A stretch of DNA of 64,000 nucleotides, taken from contig JASJCQ010000019.1 of assembly GCA_030065915.1 (NCBI GenBank), forward strand, positions 55,497 to 119,496, read 5' to 3'. This document shows, piece after piece, positions 1 through 8,447 of this stretch. The stretch's first letter is position 1. Each line of letters opens with the position of its first letter. The DNA is from Woeseiaceae bacterium (lineage in GTDB: Bacteria > Pseudomonadota > Gammaproteobacteria > Steroidobacterales > Woeseiaceae). Both the position numbers and the translations under genes were made by a program. Under the pieces are notes generated by a model. That model searched no databases. It was not told the DNA's origin and saw only the letters and a program-made list of their open reading frames with translations.

Positions 1-295
1 ACGGTCGCTTGCAGTAGGCCTGCTCGTCGTCTTCCTTGGAATCGGTGACAAATAGCGGCTGTGCCGATGGATGCTGTTTCTTGTAGCTCTTCCACCACGA
101 TTCGGCGAGTCGGTTGTCCTTGTTTACCACGACGATGCCGCAGTCGCCGGCTTGCTTGGGTTCCCGCAGTTCGAACTCGGCGTCGAGATTTCCGGCGCTG
201 CTCATCATGCTTCTGAGTGAAGCGACTTCGTGCGCCAGCAGGCCGAAGTAGGTGATACCGAGCTTCCTGCGACGTTTTCTGCCAAGCCCGAGCAT
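1..295 (-). CDS. Partial hypothetical protein (C-terminus outside window)
   Basis: An open frame on the minus strand runs off the left edge. Read from the ATG at 295 it begins MLGLGRKRRRKLGITYFGLL and has coding-like composition: a basic start, a helical stretch, then a GDCGIVVVNKD segment and a WWKSY segment. I do not recognise the family. The IVVVNKDN-like strand followed by a helix resembles an alpha/beta fold such as a receiver-like domain, but this is weak. The frame stays open upstream as far as 433 and includes a GTG at 410-412, so the protein could be about 39 residues longer. No good ribosome binding site decides between the two starts. Confidence 0.5.
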   Translation of the reverse strand, partial: MLGLGRKRRRKLGITYFGLLAHEVASLRSMMSSAGNLDAEFELREPKQAGDCGIVVVNKDNRLAESWWKSYKKQHPSAQPLFVTDSKEDDEQAYCKRP

Positions 296-499
296 CAAGA
301 CACTCGAGCGTCGCTGATGCGCCGGTCCGGTATCGTCAGAGGCACCACGGGGCGACCGCCTGCCAAAAGGCGTAACGTATGAGATTTTCCTGGTTTCGAG
401 TCCATACGGCACCGAGGGAATATGAGACTTGCCTCATTAGAGCACCGATGACAAATCGACGGAGGTGGCAAGTTGACTGGTGCCGCGGGGCTTTATGAG

Positions 500-521
500 A
501 CGCAGCTCACATAAGCTGCGT
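500..521. repeat. 8-bp inverted repeat (hairpin) in intergenic DNA
   Basis: ACGCAGCT at 500-507 is the exact reverse complement of AGCTGCGT at 514-521, with a six-base loop. It lies between the left-edge gene and the DUF1304 gene. No T-tract follows on the plus strand, so terminator function is uncertain. Apart from this hairpin, 434-662 holds nothing I can name. Confidence 0.4.
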
Positions 522-662
522 GTTAAATCGATGGAGCAGTGAGAAATCCGCAAACGAGTATGCCGGTCGATGGCGAATGCTCAACTTCATCAATTTCGAT
601 CGCCGTCCTGTATGCTGACCGCTCGCCCGATGAACCGCTGGGGCTCTACGAGGATCTCGCCA

Positions 663-1043
663 ATGAAAAAGATCGCCACCGCGCTGGTTGCTCTCGTCGC
701 TATTGAGCACCTCTACATCCTTGTTCTGGAGATGTTTCTCTGGACAAAACCGGCAGGTCTCAGGGCATTCGGGCTGACACCGGAGTTTGCCGAGCAGACT
801 GCCGTGCTCGCGGCGAACCAGGGCCTGTACAACGGATTTCTTGCAGCCGGACTGATCTGGGCCCTCGTTCGAAAAGACGACGGTTTCCCGCTGCGAGTGT
901 TTTTTCTGAGCTGCGTTATTATCGCCGGGGTCTTTGGTGCGATAACGGCGAAGCCATCAATTCTCTATGTGCAAGCCGCTCCAGCCTTTGTTGCGCTGGT
1001 AATGACATTGCTCGCACAACGACGGACGGAGGGGCAACAATGA
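663..1043 (+). CDS. DUF1304 family membrane protein
   Basis: A 126-residue integral membrane protein with about four hydrophobic segments. It matches the DUF1304 family by length and by its conserved features: an early IEHLYIL helix with the F-W pair (MFLWTKP), the region around NQGLYNGFLAAGL in the second helix, and a small-residue-rich third helix. The start at 663 is chosen because the family begins right at the first helix; an in-frame ATG at 570 would add 31 residues of unlikely sequence. A GAGG lies about 10 bases upstream of 663. The family has no established biochemical role. The stop overlaps the next start (ATGA at 1040-1043), so the two are probably translated together. Confidence 0.85.
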   Translation: MKKIATALVALVAIEHLYILVLEMFLWTKPAGLRAFGLTPEFAEQTAVLAANQGLYNGFLAAGLIWALVRKDDGFPLRVFFLSCVIIAGVFGAITAKPSILYVQAAPAFVALVMTLLAQRRTEGQQ

Positions 1044-1474
1044 GTGGTGAAGCAGAGAATACGGTTGAGAAGCAGGGTCGCTGCCTTTGCGGCAAAGTGA
1101 CAATCACCGCAAAGCACGCCAGTAACGACGTTGGAGCGTGCCATTGCAGGATGTGTCGCCGGTGGGGTGGGGGACCTTTCATGGAAATTGACTGTGGCGC
1201 GGAAGTCGTCATTGACGGTGAGGACAGTGTCTCGGTATTCGATTCATCGGATTGGGCCGAGCGCGGTTTCTGCAAGAACTGCGGCACACACCTGTTCTAC
1301 CGCCTGAAGCAAACCGGGCAACACATGGTGCCGGTCGGCCTGTTCGAGGATAGTCCAAGCCTCGAATTCAAGGGGCAGGTCTTTATCGATGAGAGGCCGG
1401 GCTATTACGAGTTCGCCAACAAGACGAAGAACTACACCGGCGCCGAAATATTCGCGATGTTCGCTTCGTCGTAG
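1040..1474 (+). CDS. GFA / CENP-V family zinc-binding protein
   Basis: A 144-residue protein of the GFA fold (named after glutathione-dependent formaldehyde-activating enzyme, also found in CENP-V). The zinc-binding cysteines are all present: C15 and C17 (CLCG), C34/C36/C39 (CHCRMC) and C78/C81 (CKNCG). The GTHLFYR segment after the last pair is typical. Family members bind two zinc ions; most bacterial paralogues have no proven substrate, so a formaldehyde role should not be assumed. The gene overlaps the DUF1304 gene by four bases, indicating a two-gene operon. Confidence 0.9.
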   Translation: MSGEAENTVEKQGRCLCGKVTITAKHASNDVGACHCRMCRRWGGGPFMEIDCGAEVVIDGEDSVSVFDSSDWAERGFCKNCGTHLFYRLKQTGQHMVPVGLFEDSPSLEFKGQVFIDERPGYYEFANKTKNYTGAEIFAMFASS

Positions 1475-1635
1475 CGTATCCATCCAGACCTGGTTGCGCT
1501 CAAGCTGATCGATGCAAGTACCGACCGACCGGCGTATACTGCTCGCAACGGCCAATTAGAGCCGACGCGCGACCGGCCCTCGATCCTCCGATCCGCACCG
1601 GGACGACGGTCGCGCAATCATCTGGGGGGATGATC

Positions 1636-3096
1636 ATGCTTCTAAGACTAACTTCCGTGTTGGTATTCCTTGCCATTGCGTCGAGCGCTTTCGCGCGCGG
1701 CGACTCCGCGCCACAGGATTCCCGCGTGTTTCCGTTGGGTGATTCCGGGGTGTTCGAGCCGACGCCGCTGACTGAGACCCTGCGAGAGGGTGTCGACAGC
1801 AAAGGCGCGATTTATCGCTACGAGGTACCGCACAACTGGAATGGTGACCTCGTGATGTACGCGCACGGCTTCCGCGGTTGCTTCCGTTCGGACGGGACAC
1901 TGGTGCCGCTGACCGTTGAGAACCCGCCGCTTCGGGCTTATTACCTGGCCAACGGTTACGCCTGGGCTGCGTCGAGTTATTCGAAGAACTGCTACGACGT
2001 GAAGGACGGTGTCGAGAGCACCAACCGGCTTGTGCGCATTTTCTCGAAGGAGGTTGGAAAGCCCAACCGGACGCTGATCACCGGTTTCTCGATGGGCGGG
2101 CACGTAACGGGCGCCGCAATCGAGATGTTCCCGAACGTGCGCTGCCCGGACGGCAGGCGCGGTTACATCTGCCGCCGCTTCGCCCACATCCTGGGCAAGC
2201 TGTCCGGGGGTGTCGCTTACGATGGCGCCGCGCCGCGCTGCGGTGTCATGGGTGACGTTGAGCAGTTCAATTACCTCAGCGATTTTGCGCTGGCTGCAGC
2301 CGCGCTGGCCGCCGAGGTAAATCCGCTGGTGCAGCAGGAGTTTCCGCCACCGCCCGACTACTACATCAACAAGCTGCCGCTTATCATCGGCACGCTGTTC
2401 GCCGGCGATGGCGCCGGCTATCCGTTCGTCCTGACAGAGCAGGGCGAAAAGCTCAAGGGCCTGACCCGCGAGATCACGGGCGGCGATCGACCGCTGTTCA
2501 ACGAGGCCTTCCCGCTGTTCCAGGAGCTGTTGTACGGCTTCTCCGGCGCCGACCCGACACTGGACGGTGTCCTGCCAGGCATTCTTTACGACAACCGCAA
2601 CCGTGTCTATCAGTTCGACGCCGACCCGGTGCTGACGCCGGCCGAGGAGTCGCTCAACGAGTCGATCATCCGTGTTAAGGGGAATCCCAGGGTCAACCGG
2701 AAGCGCTTCCTGAGGTTGCAGCGGATTCCGGAGATCAGAGGACGCATCGCTATCCCGGTCTTGTCGGTACACACGCTGGGCGACCTGTTCGTGCCGTTCG
2801 CGTCGGAACAGATTTACGCGCGTGAAGTTCAGTCGCACGGCCGCTCGGAACTGCTGGTGTCCCGGGCAACACGGGCCATCGGGCACTGCGAGTTCTCGTC
2901 TGAAGAGCTGATCCAGACCTTCGATGACCTGGTGAACTGGGTGAACAACGGCGTGAGGCCGGCGGGCGACGATATCCTCGACCCCGAGAAAGTGTCTGAC
3001 ACGTTCTACGGCTGCCAATTCACCAAGGGCACGCTACCGGGAGAGTTCGCTACACCCGAAGCGCTGCGCAGCGGAATCTGTGAACTGGCGCAATAG
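1636..3096 (+). CDS. Secreted alpha/beta-fold serine hydrolase
   Basis: About 486 residues with a Sec signal peptide (hydrophobic LTSVLVFLAIASSAFA, then ARG). In numbering from the ATG at 1630, an alpha/beta-hydrolase layout is visible: oxyanion-region HG at 79-80, nucleophile elbow G-F-S-M-G with Ser154, and likely Asp385 (HTLGDLFVPF) and His419 (AIGHCEF). Several cysteines (RGCFR, KNCYD, RCGVMG, YGCQF) suggest disulfides in an exported enzyme. I choose the ATG at 1636 because GGGGGG at 1624-1629 is six bases away, too close for the ATG at 1630. The substrate is unknown; an esterase, lipase or peptidase-like activity on an extracellular substrate is the inference. A hairpin follows the stop. 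Confidence 0.8.
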   Translation: MLLRLTSVLVFLAIASSAFARGDSAPQDSRVFPLGDSGVFEPTPLTETLREGVDSKGAIYRYEVPHNWNGDLVMYAHGFRGCFRSDGTLVPLTVENPPLRAYYLANGYAWAASSYSKNCYDVKDGVESTNRLVRIFSKEVGKPNRTLITGFSMGGHVTGAAIEMFPNVRCPDGRRGYICRRFAHILGKLSGGVAYDGAAPRCGVMGDVEQFNYLSDFALAAAALAAEVNPLVQQEFPPPPDYYINKLPLIIGTLFAGDGAGYPFVLTEQGEKLKGLTREITGGDRPLFNEAFPLFQELLYGFSGADPTLDGVLPGILYDNRNRVYQFDADPVLTPAEESLNESIIRVKGNPRVNRKRFLRLQRIPEIRGRIAIPVLSVHTLGDLFVPFASEQIYAREVQSHGRSELLVSRATRAIGHCEFSSEELIQTFDDLVNWVNNGVRPAGDDILDPEKVSDTFYGCQFTKGTLPGEFATPEALRSGICELAQ

Positions 3097-3120
3097 TCGA
3101 ATGCAGCTGCCCGGCAAATG

Positions 3121-3151
3121 CGTCGGCGCTCGTTGTGTACCAGCGCCGACG
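3121..3151. terminator. Bidirectional hairpin between convergent genes
   Basis: CGTCGGCGCT at 3121-3130 pairs exactly with AGCGCCGACG at 3142-3151 around an 11-base loop. It sits in the 58-base gap between two convergent coding regions, where a shared terminator is expected. The T-tract is poor on both sides. Confidence 0.6.
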
Positions 3152-3154
3152 CCG

Positions 3155-3664
3155 TCATTCCAGGTTGTCCGAATCTGGCGTTCCGGGTAGCTCGGACCTT
3201 GCCGCTTCGAGTTCCCTGGAGGCCTCGACCTCCATTGCTTCCGCCAGTTCAAAGCGGGTGAGTGCGTCCTCATAGGCCCAGAATGCCGGTTGTAGCCTGG
3301 CAAGTCCCTCGTCTGCATAGTCCACAGGGTCCTCGCCGCGCGCCTCGATGTCGGCGACCCATTTTTCAAGCGCCTCGAGCTCTTTTTCCGCGGCTTGCAT
3401 TTCTGCTTCCGCCGCCTTCTTTTGAGCCACGGCTTCCTCGAGCGCGAGCGTTGCGTCGGCAATGCGGCGCCTGGCTGCCGTGAGTTCGCTCGCTTCGCGG
3501 GTGCCGGGATTGGCACCTGGGTCGAGAAGCCGTTCCCCAGGAGTGCTCGTCGATGCTTCCGGGTCGTCGCGCCGATCCAGTGTCTCGGTGCCGTCGTTCA
3601 GCATCCACCAGCCGGCTCCAACGACGAGCAGGAAGATGGGTGCAATGATTATTCGCTTGTTCAC
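3155..3664 (-). CDS. Membrane-anchored coiled-coil protein, unknown function
   Basis: A 169-residue protein with one N-terminal hydrophobic segment (IIIAPIFLLVVGAGWWML) that could be a signal anchor. A low-complexity linker rich in D, P and T follows. The stretch from about residue 58 to 110 is Ala/Glu/Lys rich with heptad character (coiled coil), and a second helical stretch precedes the Glu-rich end. No catalytic motif is visible. It lies 41 bases downstream of the patatin-like lipoprotein on the same strand and may be co-transcribed with it. Topology suggests a periplasmic coiled coil tethered to the inner membrane. Confidence 0.7.
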   Translation of the reverse strand: MNKRIIIAPIFLLVVGAGWWMLNDGTETLDRRDDPEASTSTPGERLLDPGANPGTREASELTAARRRIADATLALEEAVAQKKAAEAEMQAAEKELEALEKWVADIEARGEDPVDYADEGLARLQPAFWAYEDALTRFELAEAMEVEASRELEAARSELPGTPDSDNLE

Positions 3665-3705
3665 TGACGATTCCGACGAAGATCGATCAGGTCATTGGCT
3701 GCGAT

Positions 3706-5289
3706 CTACCGGTTCTGGTAAATCTTGCCTAATTGCTTACCCTGCAAGTAGCCTAACCCGATGTAAGCGAGCGACTGATCCAAATAGAAGCTCTGATCTT
3801 CGGTTCCGAAATGGGGGAACTGGTACCTGCTCGGCAGCACACGGGAAGGCAGGAACTTTAAACCACACTCGCTCAGATCACCCGAGTTTAGACACTCTGA
3901 GTACGACAAGACGATGTATTTTAGGAACTCTTCCATCCCGGCTGCGTTCCTGTTTGGCGTACGCCAGTAGTCTCTCGCACTATCGCAATCAAGAGTTTCC
4001 TCCTTGCTTTCGTCAGCAGGTGACCTAACGGTGTTCCAGAATTCTCCGTAGGCCCGCTTTCCGGATTGCCAGTCAATGACCGGCTCTTCTCTTGGGAGTG
4101 AGGCCGGCAGCGACATCTTCAAGTAATAGATGTCCGTTTTCCTGGCCGTTGTGTCCTCAGCGCGCTTATCTCTGATTCTTCCCTTGTGCACAGCTTTAGC
4201 GATGTGTCCGCCGGGCTGCAGGTTGCGCCAATCGTCCCCGCTGTCGATGGTCATCTCATGGTCCATAGCGCCGAGGCGTTTGTTCAGTATATTGAACCCA
4301 TCGAAGCTGTAGTTCTTATTGAACTCGGCATCGATGACTATGATGTTCCTGGTATTGCGCCGGACCAGCGCCAACGCGCCGAGATTCTCAATGTGCCCGC
4401 CGTCTGACACATGCAAGTGCGACATGCATGATGCATCGTTCTTATTGTTGCAATCCGACCACCTCAAAGTCTGTTCCTGCAAACGCAGGGGGCCGAGCCG
4501 GGCAAACGCGGCGCCGGAAACAGAAATAGCCGTTAACAGCGTCTCCTGGTGGTTTCGCTGGTCCCATGGCTGGTAGCGCAGCTTCTCCGAGCCAAACCAA
4601 AGCGGGGTGAATTCTATGCCGGCCCGTGCAAAACCATCGAGGGGGCAAGATTCGTTATTGGGTTCGCACCCTTGCAACGTGGCATTGAAAATGGGAAACG
4701 GTATCTTCGCGCCATTGTTGCCAGTCACATTGTGCGGGACTTCCCTGACATTCAAACCGTCCCGCGACTTTTCATCACGTGCATACGTCCTAAAGATCGA
4801 ATCCTTGTACAGATTGTGGGCCCTTGTGTCCCAGTTGAAGCCTGCGAAACCGGCGAACAATGTCCGGATGTATTGGCCATTGGTGACGAAATTACCAGTC
4901 GTCGCCAGCCGACAGGCCTGGACGGGAAACTCGGCGTCAGAAAACAGGCCCTCACCAAAGTCTCCGCGGTCCATATTTGCCGCGTGATCTGTGTACAGCG
5001 CGTAGGAGATATAGCCGCCGCCCGACACTGAGGAGAGCAGATCCGCTTCCTGCAGGACGCCTTCGTCGTACAAAGCCTTGAGCGCCCCGAACACGTAAAG
5101 CGACGAACGTAGCCCGCCACCGGAGAGCGCGATTCCCAGGTCGTAACTCTCCACATCAAGCGCCTGGCGCTCCCAAACGAGCGGCGCTTGATCGACATAG
5201 ACAGCGGACTCGGGTACCGCAACTTTCTTGAACGCGCCGCAACCCGTCATAAGAACGGCGCACAATGCCAAGATCAGTACTCGCAACAT
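3706..5289 (-). CDS. Patatin-like phospholipase, predicted lipoprotein
   Basis: A 527-residue protein starting with a lipoprotein signal (lipobox LMTGC, Cys17). The patatin/cPLA2-type catalytic parts are clear: oxyanion glycine loop SGGGLR at 56-61, nucleophile motif SVSGG with Ser89, and the catalytic Asp in DGGHIENLG (Asp296). The Ser-Asp dyad and the D-G-G-x-x-x-N form place it with patatin-like lipid acyl hydrolases. The lipid anchor puts it in the periplasm or outer membrane, unlike the secreted or cytoplasmic members usually studied. It lies between a caspase-like secreted protein upstream and a coiled-coil protein downstream, all on the minus strand. Lipid acyl hydrolysis is inferred from the family; the substrate is unknown. 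Confidence 0.88.
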   Translation of the reverse strand: MLRVLILALCAVLMTGCGAFKKVAVPESAVYVDQAPLVWERQALDVESYDLGIALSGGGLRSSLYVFGALKALYDEGVLQEADLLSSVSGGGYISYALYTDHAANMDRGDFGEGLFSDAEFPVQACRLATTGNFVTNGQYIRTLFAGFAGFNWDTRAHNLYKDSIFRTYARDEKSRDGLNVREVPHNVTGNNGAKIPFPIFNATLQGCEPNNESCPLDGFARAGIEFTPLWFGSEKLRYQPWDQRNHQETLLTAISVSGAAFARLGPLRLQEQTLRWSDCNNKNDASCMSHLHVSDGGHIENLGALALVRRNTRNIIVIDAEFNKNYSFDGFNILNKRLGAMDHEMTIDSGDDWRNLQPGGHIAKAVHKGRIRDKRAEDTTARKTDIYYLKMSLPASLPREEPVIDWQSGKRAYGEFWNTVRSPADESKEETLDCDSARDYWRTPNRNAAGMEEFLKYIVLSYSECLNSGDLSECGLKFLPSRVLPSRYQFPHFGTEDQSFYLDQSLAYIGLGYLQGKQLGKIYQNR

Positions 5290-5467
5290 CGGATCATTCC
5301 TTTGAATTCATGTTTCTCGGTCAACTGCTCGGCCAGAAGAGTAAAGGTAAACCGGTACATCCGTCGAGCCCGCCTGGCGGCACGACCTTTCGACGGGTCA
5401 CATGTTCCCTCGGCTGGATTGCCTCAGAAAGCTTGCCTGGAGGAGGCTGGATTGGTTCGGTTTTTCC

Positions 5468-7300
5468 CTAGTTGCAGGTAAGTTGCCAGGTAAAGTCATC
5501 GCCGTTGGGTCCAACGTGACTGGTTCCGCCAGGCTTCCGGTTGCCGTCGAGTCGTATACTCCACCAATCCTTCGAAAGTGCCCACTGGCTTCTCGCGGCA
5601 ATTGCCAAAGGGCCTACCGCTCTCGGTGTCACGTCGAATGTCAGCGTGTAGTCGTCGACGAAGCGGGCATTCGTGACTCTCGCATTGCAGCCGGAAACTT
5701 GAGGAATTCTATTCGCGAAGCGCTTCTGTAGCGGCGCATCAAACGTAATTTTGAATGTTTCCGTCTTGCCGATGGATAACGGATGATCCGGAGCGCAGGA
5801 CGATACGCCGGGTGATAGAACCGTTTTCCCTTCCTCTCTCGACGTCAGCACAACGGCTGGAGCTGCTCCCGACGACGGAACGAACGTGGCCTGATAAGCG
5901 TCGCCAACATTACGCTTGGTGCCAGCATCCTTCACACCGGAAAGACGTGCCCAAAAGTCTCTCCACGGCGCCGGAGAAATCCCGGGGCATGTGCCTTGAT
6001 AGCCAAGCGCTTCCCTTGCACCAAATCTCTGGACATAAAGGCTGGTGACACAGCCCTCGTAGATTGCGATCGTATTCCGATCCTTCCACGGCAGGGTTGC
6101 GAAGACGGAAGAAGGAACAGCGACGTAGTGGTAGCCTCTGCTCGTCACGCTGGCATGAAACCCCGAGTCTCCCGTTGAACTTGCGTAGGCATCCCCCTTC
6201 AGTGCTGCGACCCATGCATATGGGGATGGATCAAATCGCATGCTTCCATGTGCGCATATGTAGAGTATTCCCGCCTTGCCGGAAGCATTTTTCAACGCGG
6301 TGAAGGTGGCAGCCTTCCCGTCATACTCAATCACGGAATAGTCATGCAGCTTGACGGCTTCAGAGAGTGCCGGAGTAGCGCACGTCATGCCGGGCTCAAC
6401 GGTAATCGGCGAAAAGACGTACGCCTTGTGCTGTGACGGCGTACGTGACCGCTTATGATGGCCGGGGGATGCATTGTGATCCGCGCAAGCACTGGTAATG
6501 GTTGGCGGTGGTGGCGCCTTTTGCTCCGGTTCGATTGCGGAGCTGGCGTGAAGGGCCATGACGTGGTCCAGCATGCGATCCCCGAATACCCCACCGGCTA
6601 CAAGTGAACGGGCGAGTTCTCTTGAGCCTAAAACAGCATCCAGATACAGCTCCTGTGTTATGCCGGACATCTCTGCCGCCAACAACAGGTCGCGAGCCAT
6701 CTGAGGCGATTGCGTCCCCGGAACCCTCAAGCTCACTCCATCAGCGTGGATAAACGTACCGCCGGACTTCAACAATTCCTGATCGCTTTCTGCGACCTGC
6801 TCCAATCGCTTCAAGACCTCTCGATCCGACACCCTCGGCGGTTCGAGCACGCCTATGCTCCGCCGTTGTCCGTGCTTGTCGGTTATCGTGATGAGGGAGT
6901 CCTGCAACTCGTAAGTGAACTCGTCTCGGTTGTCGCGTAGTTCATCCAGGATCTCGTCGATCGCCTCTTCCGAGAATGTCGGTGTGCCGATGGCGTCGCG
7001 CTCCAGTCCAACTTGGCGCAAACGATCGATTGCGAGGTCGATAGGTTCAGAATCTCCGGCACTTCCCGGGGGAGCGGCTCGACTCAACGGCACAGTCTTA
7101 ACCGGCAAACCATTGAGCTCGAGCATCAAGTTATCGTCCCTTTCGACGACAGACAGGCGGTAGGGCGGCGCTACGTATGTGCCGTCTACGATCGCCAGGC
7201 CAATCGGTTCATCAAGCGACTCGGGTTCAATCGCGAAAGCACTGTCGATCGCGAAAAAGGCAAATCCAATTGTTATCAGGCTATCGATTTGAAAGCGCAC
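5468..7300 (-). CDS. Secreted protein with caspase-like (clan CD) signature
   Basis: A 610-residue exported protein (hydrophobic FAFFAIDSAFA, then an acidic mature start). Residues about 25-250 are an all-alpha/beta region I do not recognise. A proline-rich linker around 258-268 leads to a C-terminal part with two hallmarks of clan CD cysteine peptidases (caspase, gingipain, CHAT): a beta-strand ending in His-Gly (LYICAHGS, His351), then a strand ending in a cysteine (IAIYEGCVTS, Cys417) followed by REALGYQG. The last ~100 residues look like a beta-sandwich (SIGKTETFKITFD onward). I infer a peptidase or peptidase-derived domain; the fold is not proven from sequence alone. The patatin-like lipoprotein follows 178 bases downstream. 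Confidence 0.72.
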   Translation of the reverse strand: MRFQIDSLITIGFAFFAIDSAFAIEPESLDEPIGLAIVDGTYVAPPYRLSVVERDDNLMLELNGLPVKTVPLSRAAPPGSAGDSEPIDLAIDRLRQVGLERDAIGTPTFSEEAIDEILDELRDNRDEFTYELQDSLITITDKHGQRRSIGVLEPPRVSDREVLKRLEQVAESDQELLKSGGTFIHADGVSLRVPGTQSPQMARDLLLAAEMSGITQELYLDAVLGSRELARSLVAGGVFGDRMLDHVMALHASSAIEPEQKAPPPPTITSACADHNASPGHHKRSRTPSQHKAYVFSPITVEPGMTCATPALSEAVKLHDYSVIEYDGKAATFTALKNASGKAGILYICAHGSMRFDPSPYAWVAALKGDAYASSTGDSGFHASVTSRGYHYVAVPSSVFATLPWKDRNTIAIYEGCVTSLYVQRFGAREALGYQGTCPGISPAPWRDFWARLSGVKDAGTKRNVGDAYQATFVPSSGAAPAVVLTSREEGKTVLSPGVSSCAPDHPLSIGKTETFKITFDAPLQKRFANRIPQVSGCNARVTNARFVDDYTLTFDVTPRAVGPLAIAARSQWALSKDWWSIRLDGNRKPGGTSHVGPNGDDFTWQLTCN

Positions 7301-7397
7301 GTCTCTGGCCTCCTGGTTTTGACCGCACGTCGGCGTAGGACATTACTTCCTGTAACTTCGAGTTATTCCACAAAAGGTATTGTTTTATATAAATATA

Positions 7398-7410
7398 ATT
7401 CAGTCTGAAT
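7398..7410. promoter_or_regulatory. 13-bp palindrome in AT-rich upstream region
   Basis: ATTCAG-T-CTGAAT is a perfect inverted repeat around a central T, about 100 bases upstream of the caspase-like gene and next to the AT-rich run at 7380-7400. The 311-base gap 7301-7612 holds no gene I can support, so a promoter with an operator for the minus-strand group is the simplest reading. Confidence 0.4.
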
Positions 7411-7612
7411 ATGACTCGCCGATCACTCTCGCTACGTCCAGTCTGTGTGCCGTTTTAAATCATGTAACGAGAGTCCCTTCTGTTAGTCAGGGGATGAAGA
7501 TTCGCCAATTCATTCCACAGACTATTCTGGTATCAACGATCATGGCAAGGCGACGAGCTGGCTGGCGCATCTTTAAGACTGATGGCTGCGTTGTTCGCAG
7601 GTGAGGGGTATG

Positions 7613-8347
7613 TCATTGCTCCGACGCGTAAAGCCTGCTCTCTCGTCCGTTGACGCGGCGACGGTAGGGTGCCAGCGCGCTGAGCAACAACCAGTCGGGA
7701 AACGACGAAACCAGTTGCCTCGGGCCAGCGAGGTGTATCTTCCCGCTGCGTATCTCCTGGCGGAGATCACGAAATCCGCGCCACGCTTCCACGAAACACC
7801 GCATATCCGATCGAACGTGCAGATCGGTCTCGTAGCCCGGATCCTTCAGGCACATGTCGACCTTGCCGTCGTTGTTGACCAGCCAGAATCGTCGAAACTC
7901 GGTGGGCGTCCCCGAGAATTCGAACTCAACGACGGTTCGTCCCTTGGGCATTGCCTCGGTGTTCATCCTCAGGGACATGCTCCACGCCAGGAACGCGGGA
8001 TCCAGGTCATCCATATCCATGTCACGCGACCAGTGTTGCCCCCAGACCGCCATCTGGTCTATCAGGCCGGCCAGATCCATTGCGGCCTCGGTCGGCTCGT
8101 AGCGGTAGCGATTCTCGTTGCGAATCTTGCGTCGCTCCACGAGACCGGCGTGTTCAAGCTCAGACAGTCGCGTCGATAGCAGGCTCGGTGAGATCTTCGG
8201 AATGCCCTGGTGAATCTCATTGAACGTCCTGCATCCATCGACGAGCCGGCTGATAACAAGGATTGTCCAGCGTCGACAGAGCAGCTCAGCCGCGAGTGCC
8301 AGCGGGCAGTACTGGCCGTAAGTCGATGATTTTTTTGCGTTGTTCAT
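7613..8347 (-). CDS. HxlR-family transcriptional regulator with C-terminal domain
   Basis: About 244 residues. The N-terminal ~100 residues are an HxlR winged helix (CPLALAAELLCRRWTILVIS, then LSTRLSELEHAGLVERR and a Tyr-containing wing). HxlR proteins are normally 100-130 residues; this one carries about 130 further residues (TVVEFEFSGTPTEFRRFWLV and following) resembling the SCP2-like extension seen in longer HxlR-type regulators. The ATG at 8347 is preferred because GGCGGA lies about 7 bases upstream and the HxlR core starts just after; a GTG at 8371 is the alternative. It is divergent from the haloperoxidase-type gene, 100 bases away, and could control it. Confidence 0.85.
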   Translation of the reverse strand: MNNAKKSSTYGQYCPLALAAELLCRRWTILVISRLVDGCRTFNEIHQGIPKISPSLLSTRLSELEHAGLVERRKIRNENRYRYEPTEAAMDLAGLIDQMAVWGQHWSRDMDMDDLDPAFLAWSMSLRMNTEAMPKGRTVVEFEFSGTPTEFRRFWLVNNDGKVDMCLKDPGYETDLHVRSDMRCFVEAWRGFRDLRQEIRSGKIHLAGPRQLVSSFPDWLLLSALAPYRRRVNGRESRLYASEQ

Positions 8348-8447
8348 CGCAGGGTCCGCCGTTTTGCGCACTACAGAAATAAGAGTAGTCCAAGATTCGC
8401 CTGACCGATAGGGTTGTCACTTCATCGGAGATAGCAGGGGAATGCGA

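Noticed and set aside
500..528. Hairpin followed by GTTAAAT, resembling an integron attC R' site
   Set aside because: No matching RYYYAAC partner is present within the expected distance, no integrase is visible, and the downstream genes do not form a cassette array.
1648..3018. 456-codon minus frame opposite the secreted hydrolase
   Set aside because: The plus-strand protein has a signal peptide and a complete triad; the minus translation has no domain and is Arg/Val/His rich.
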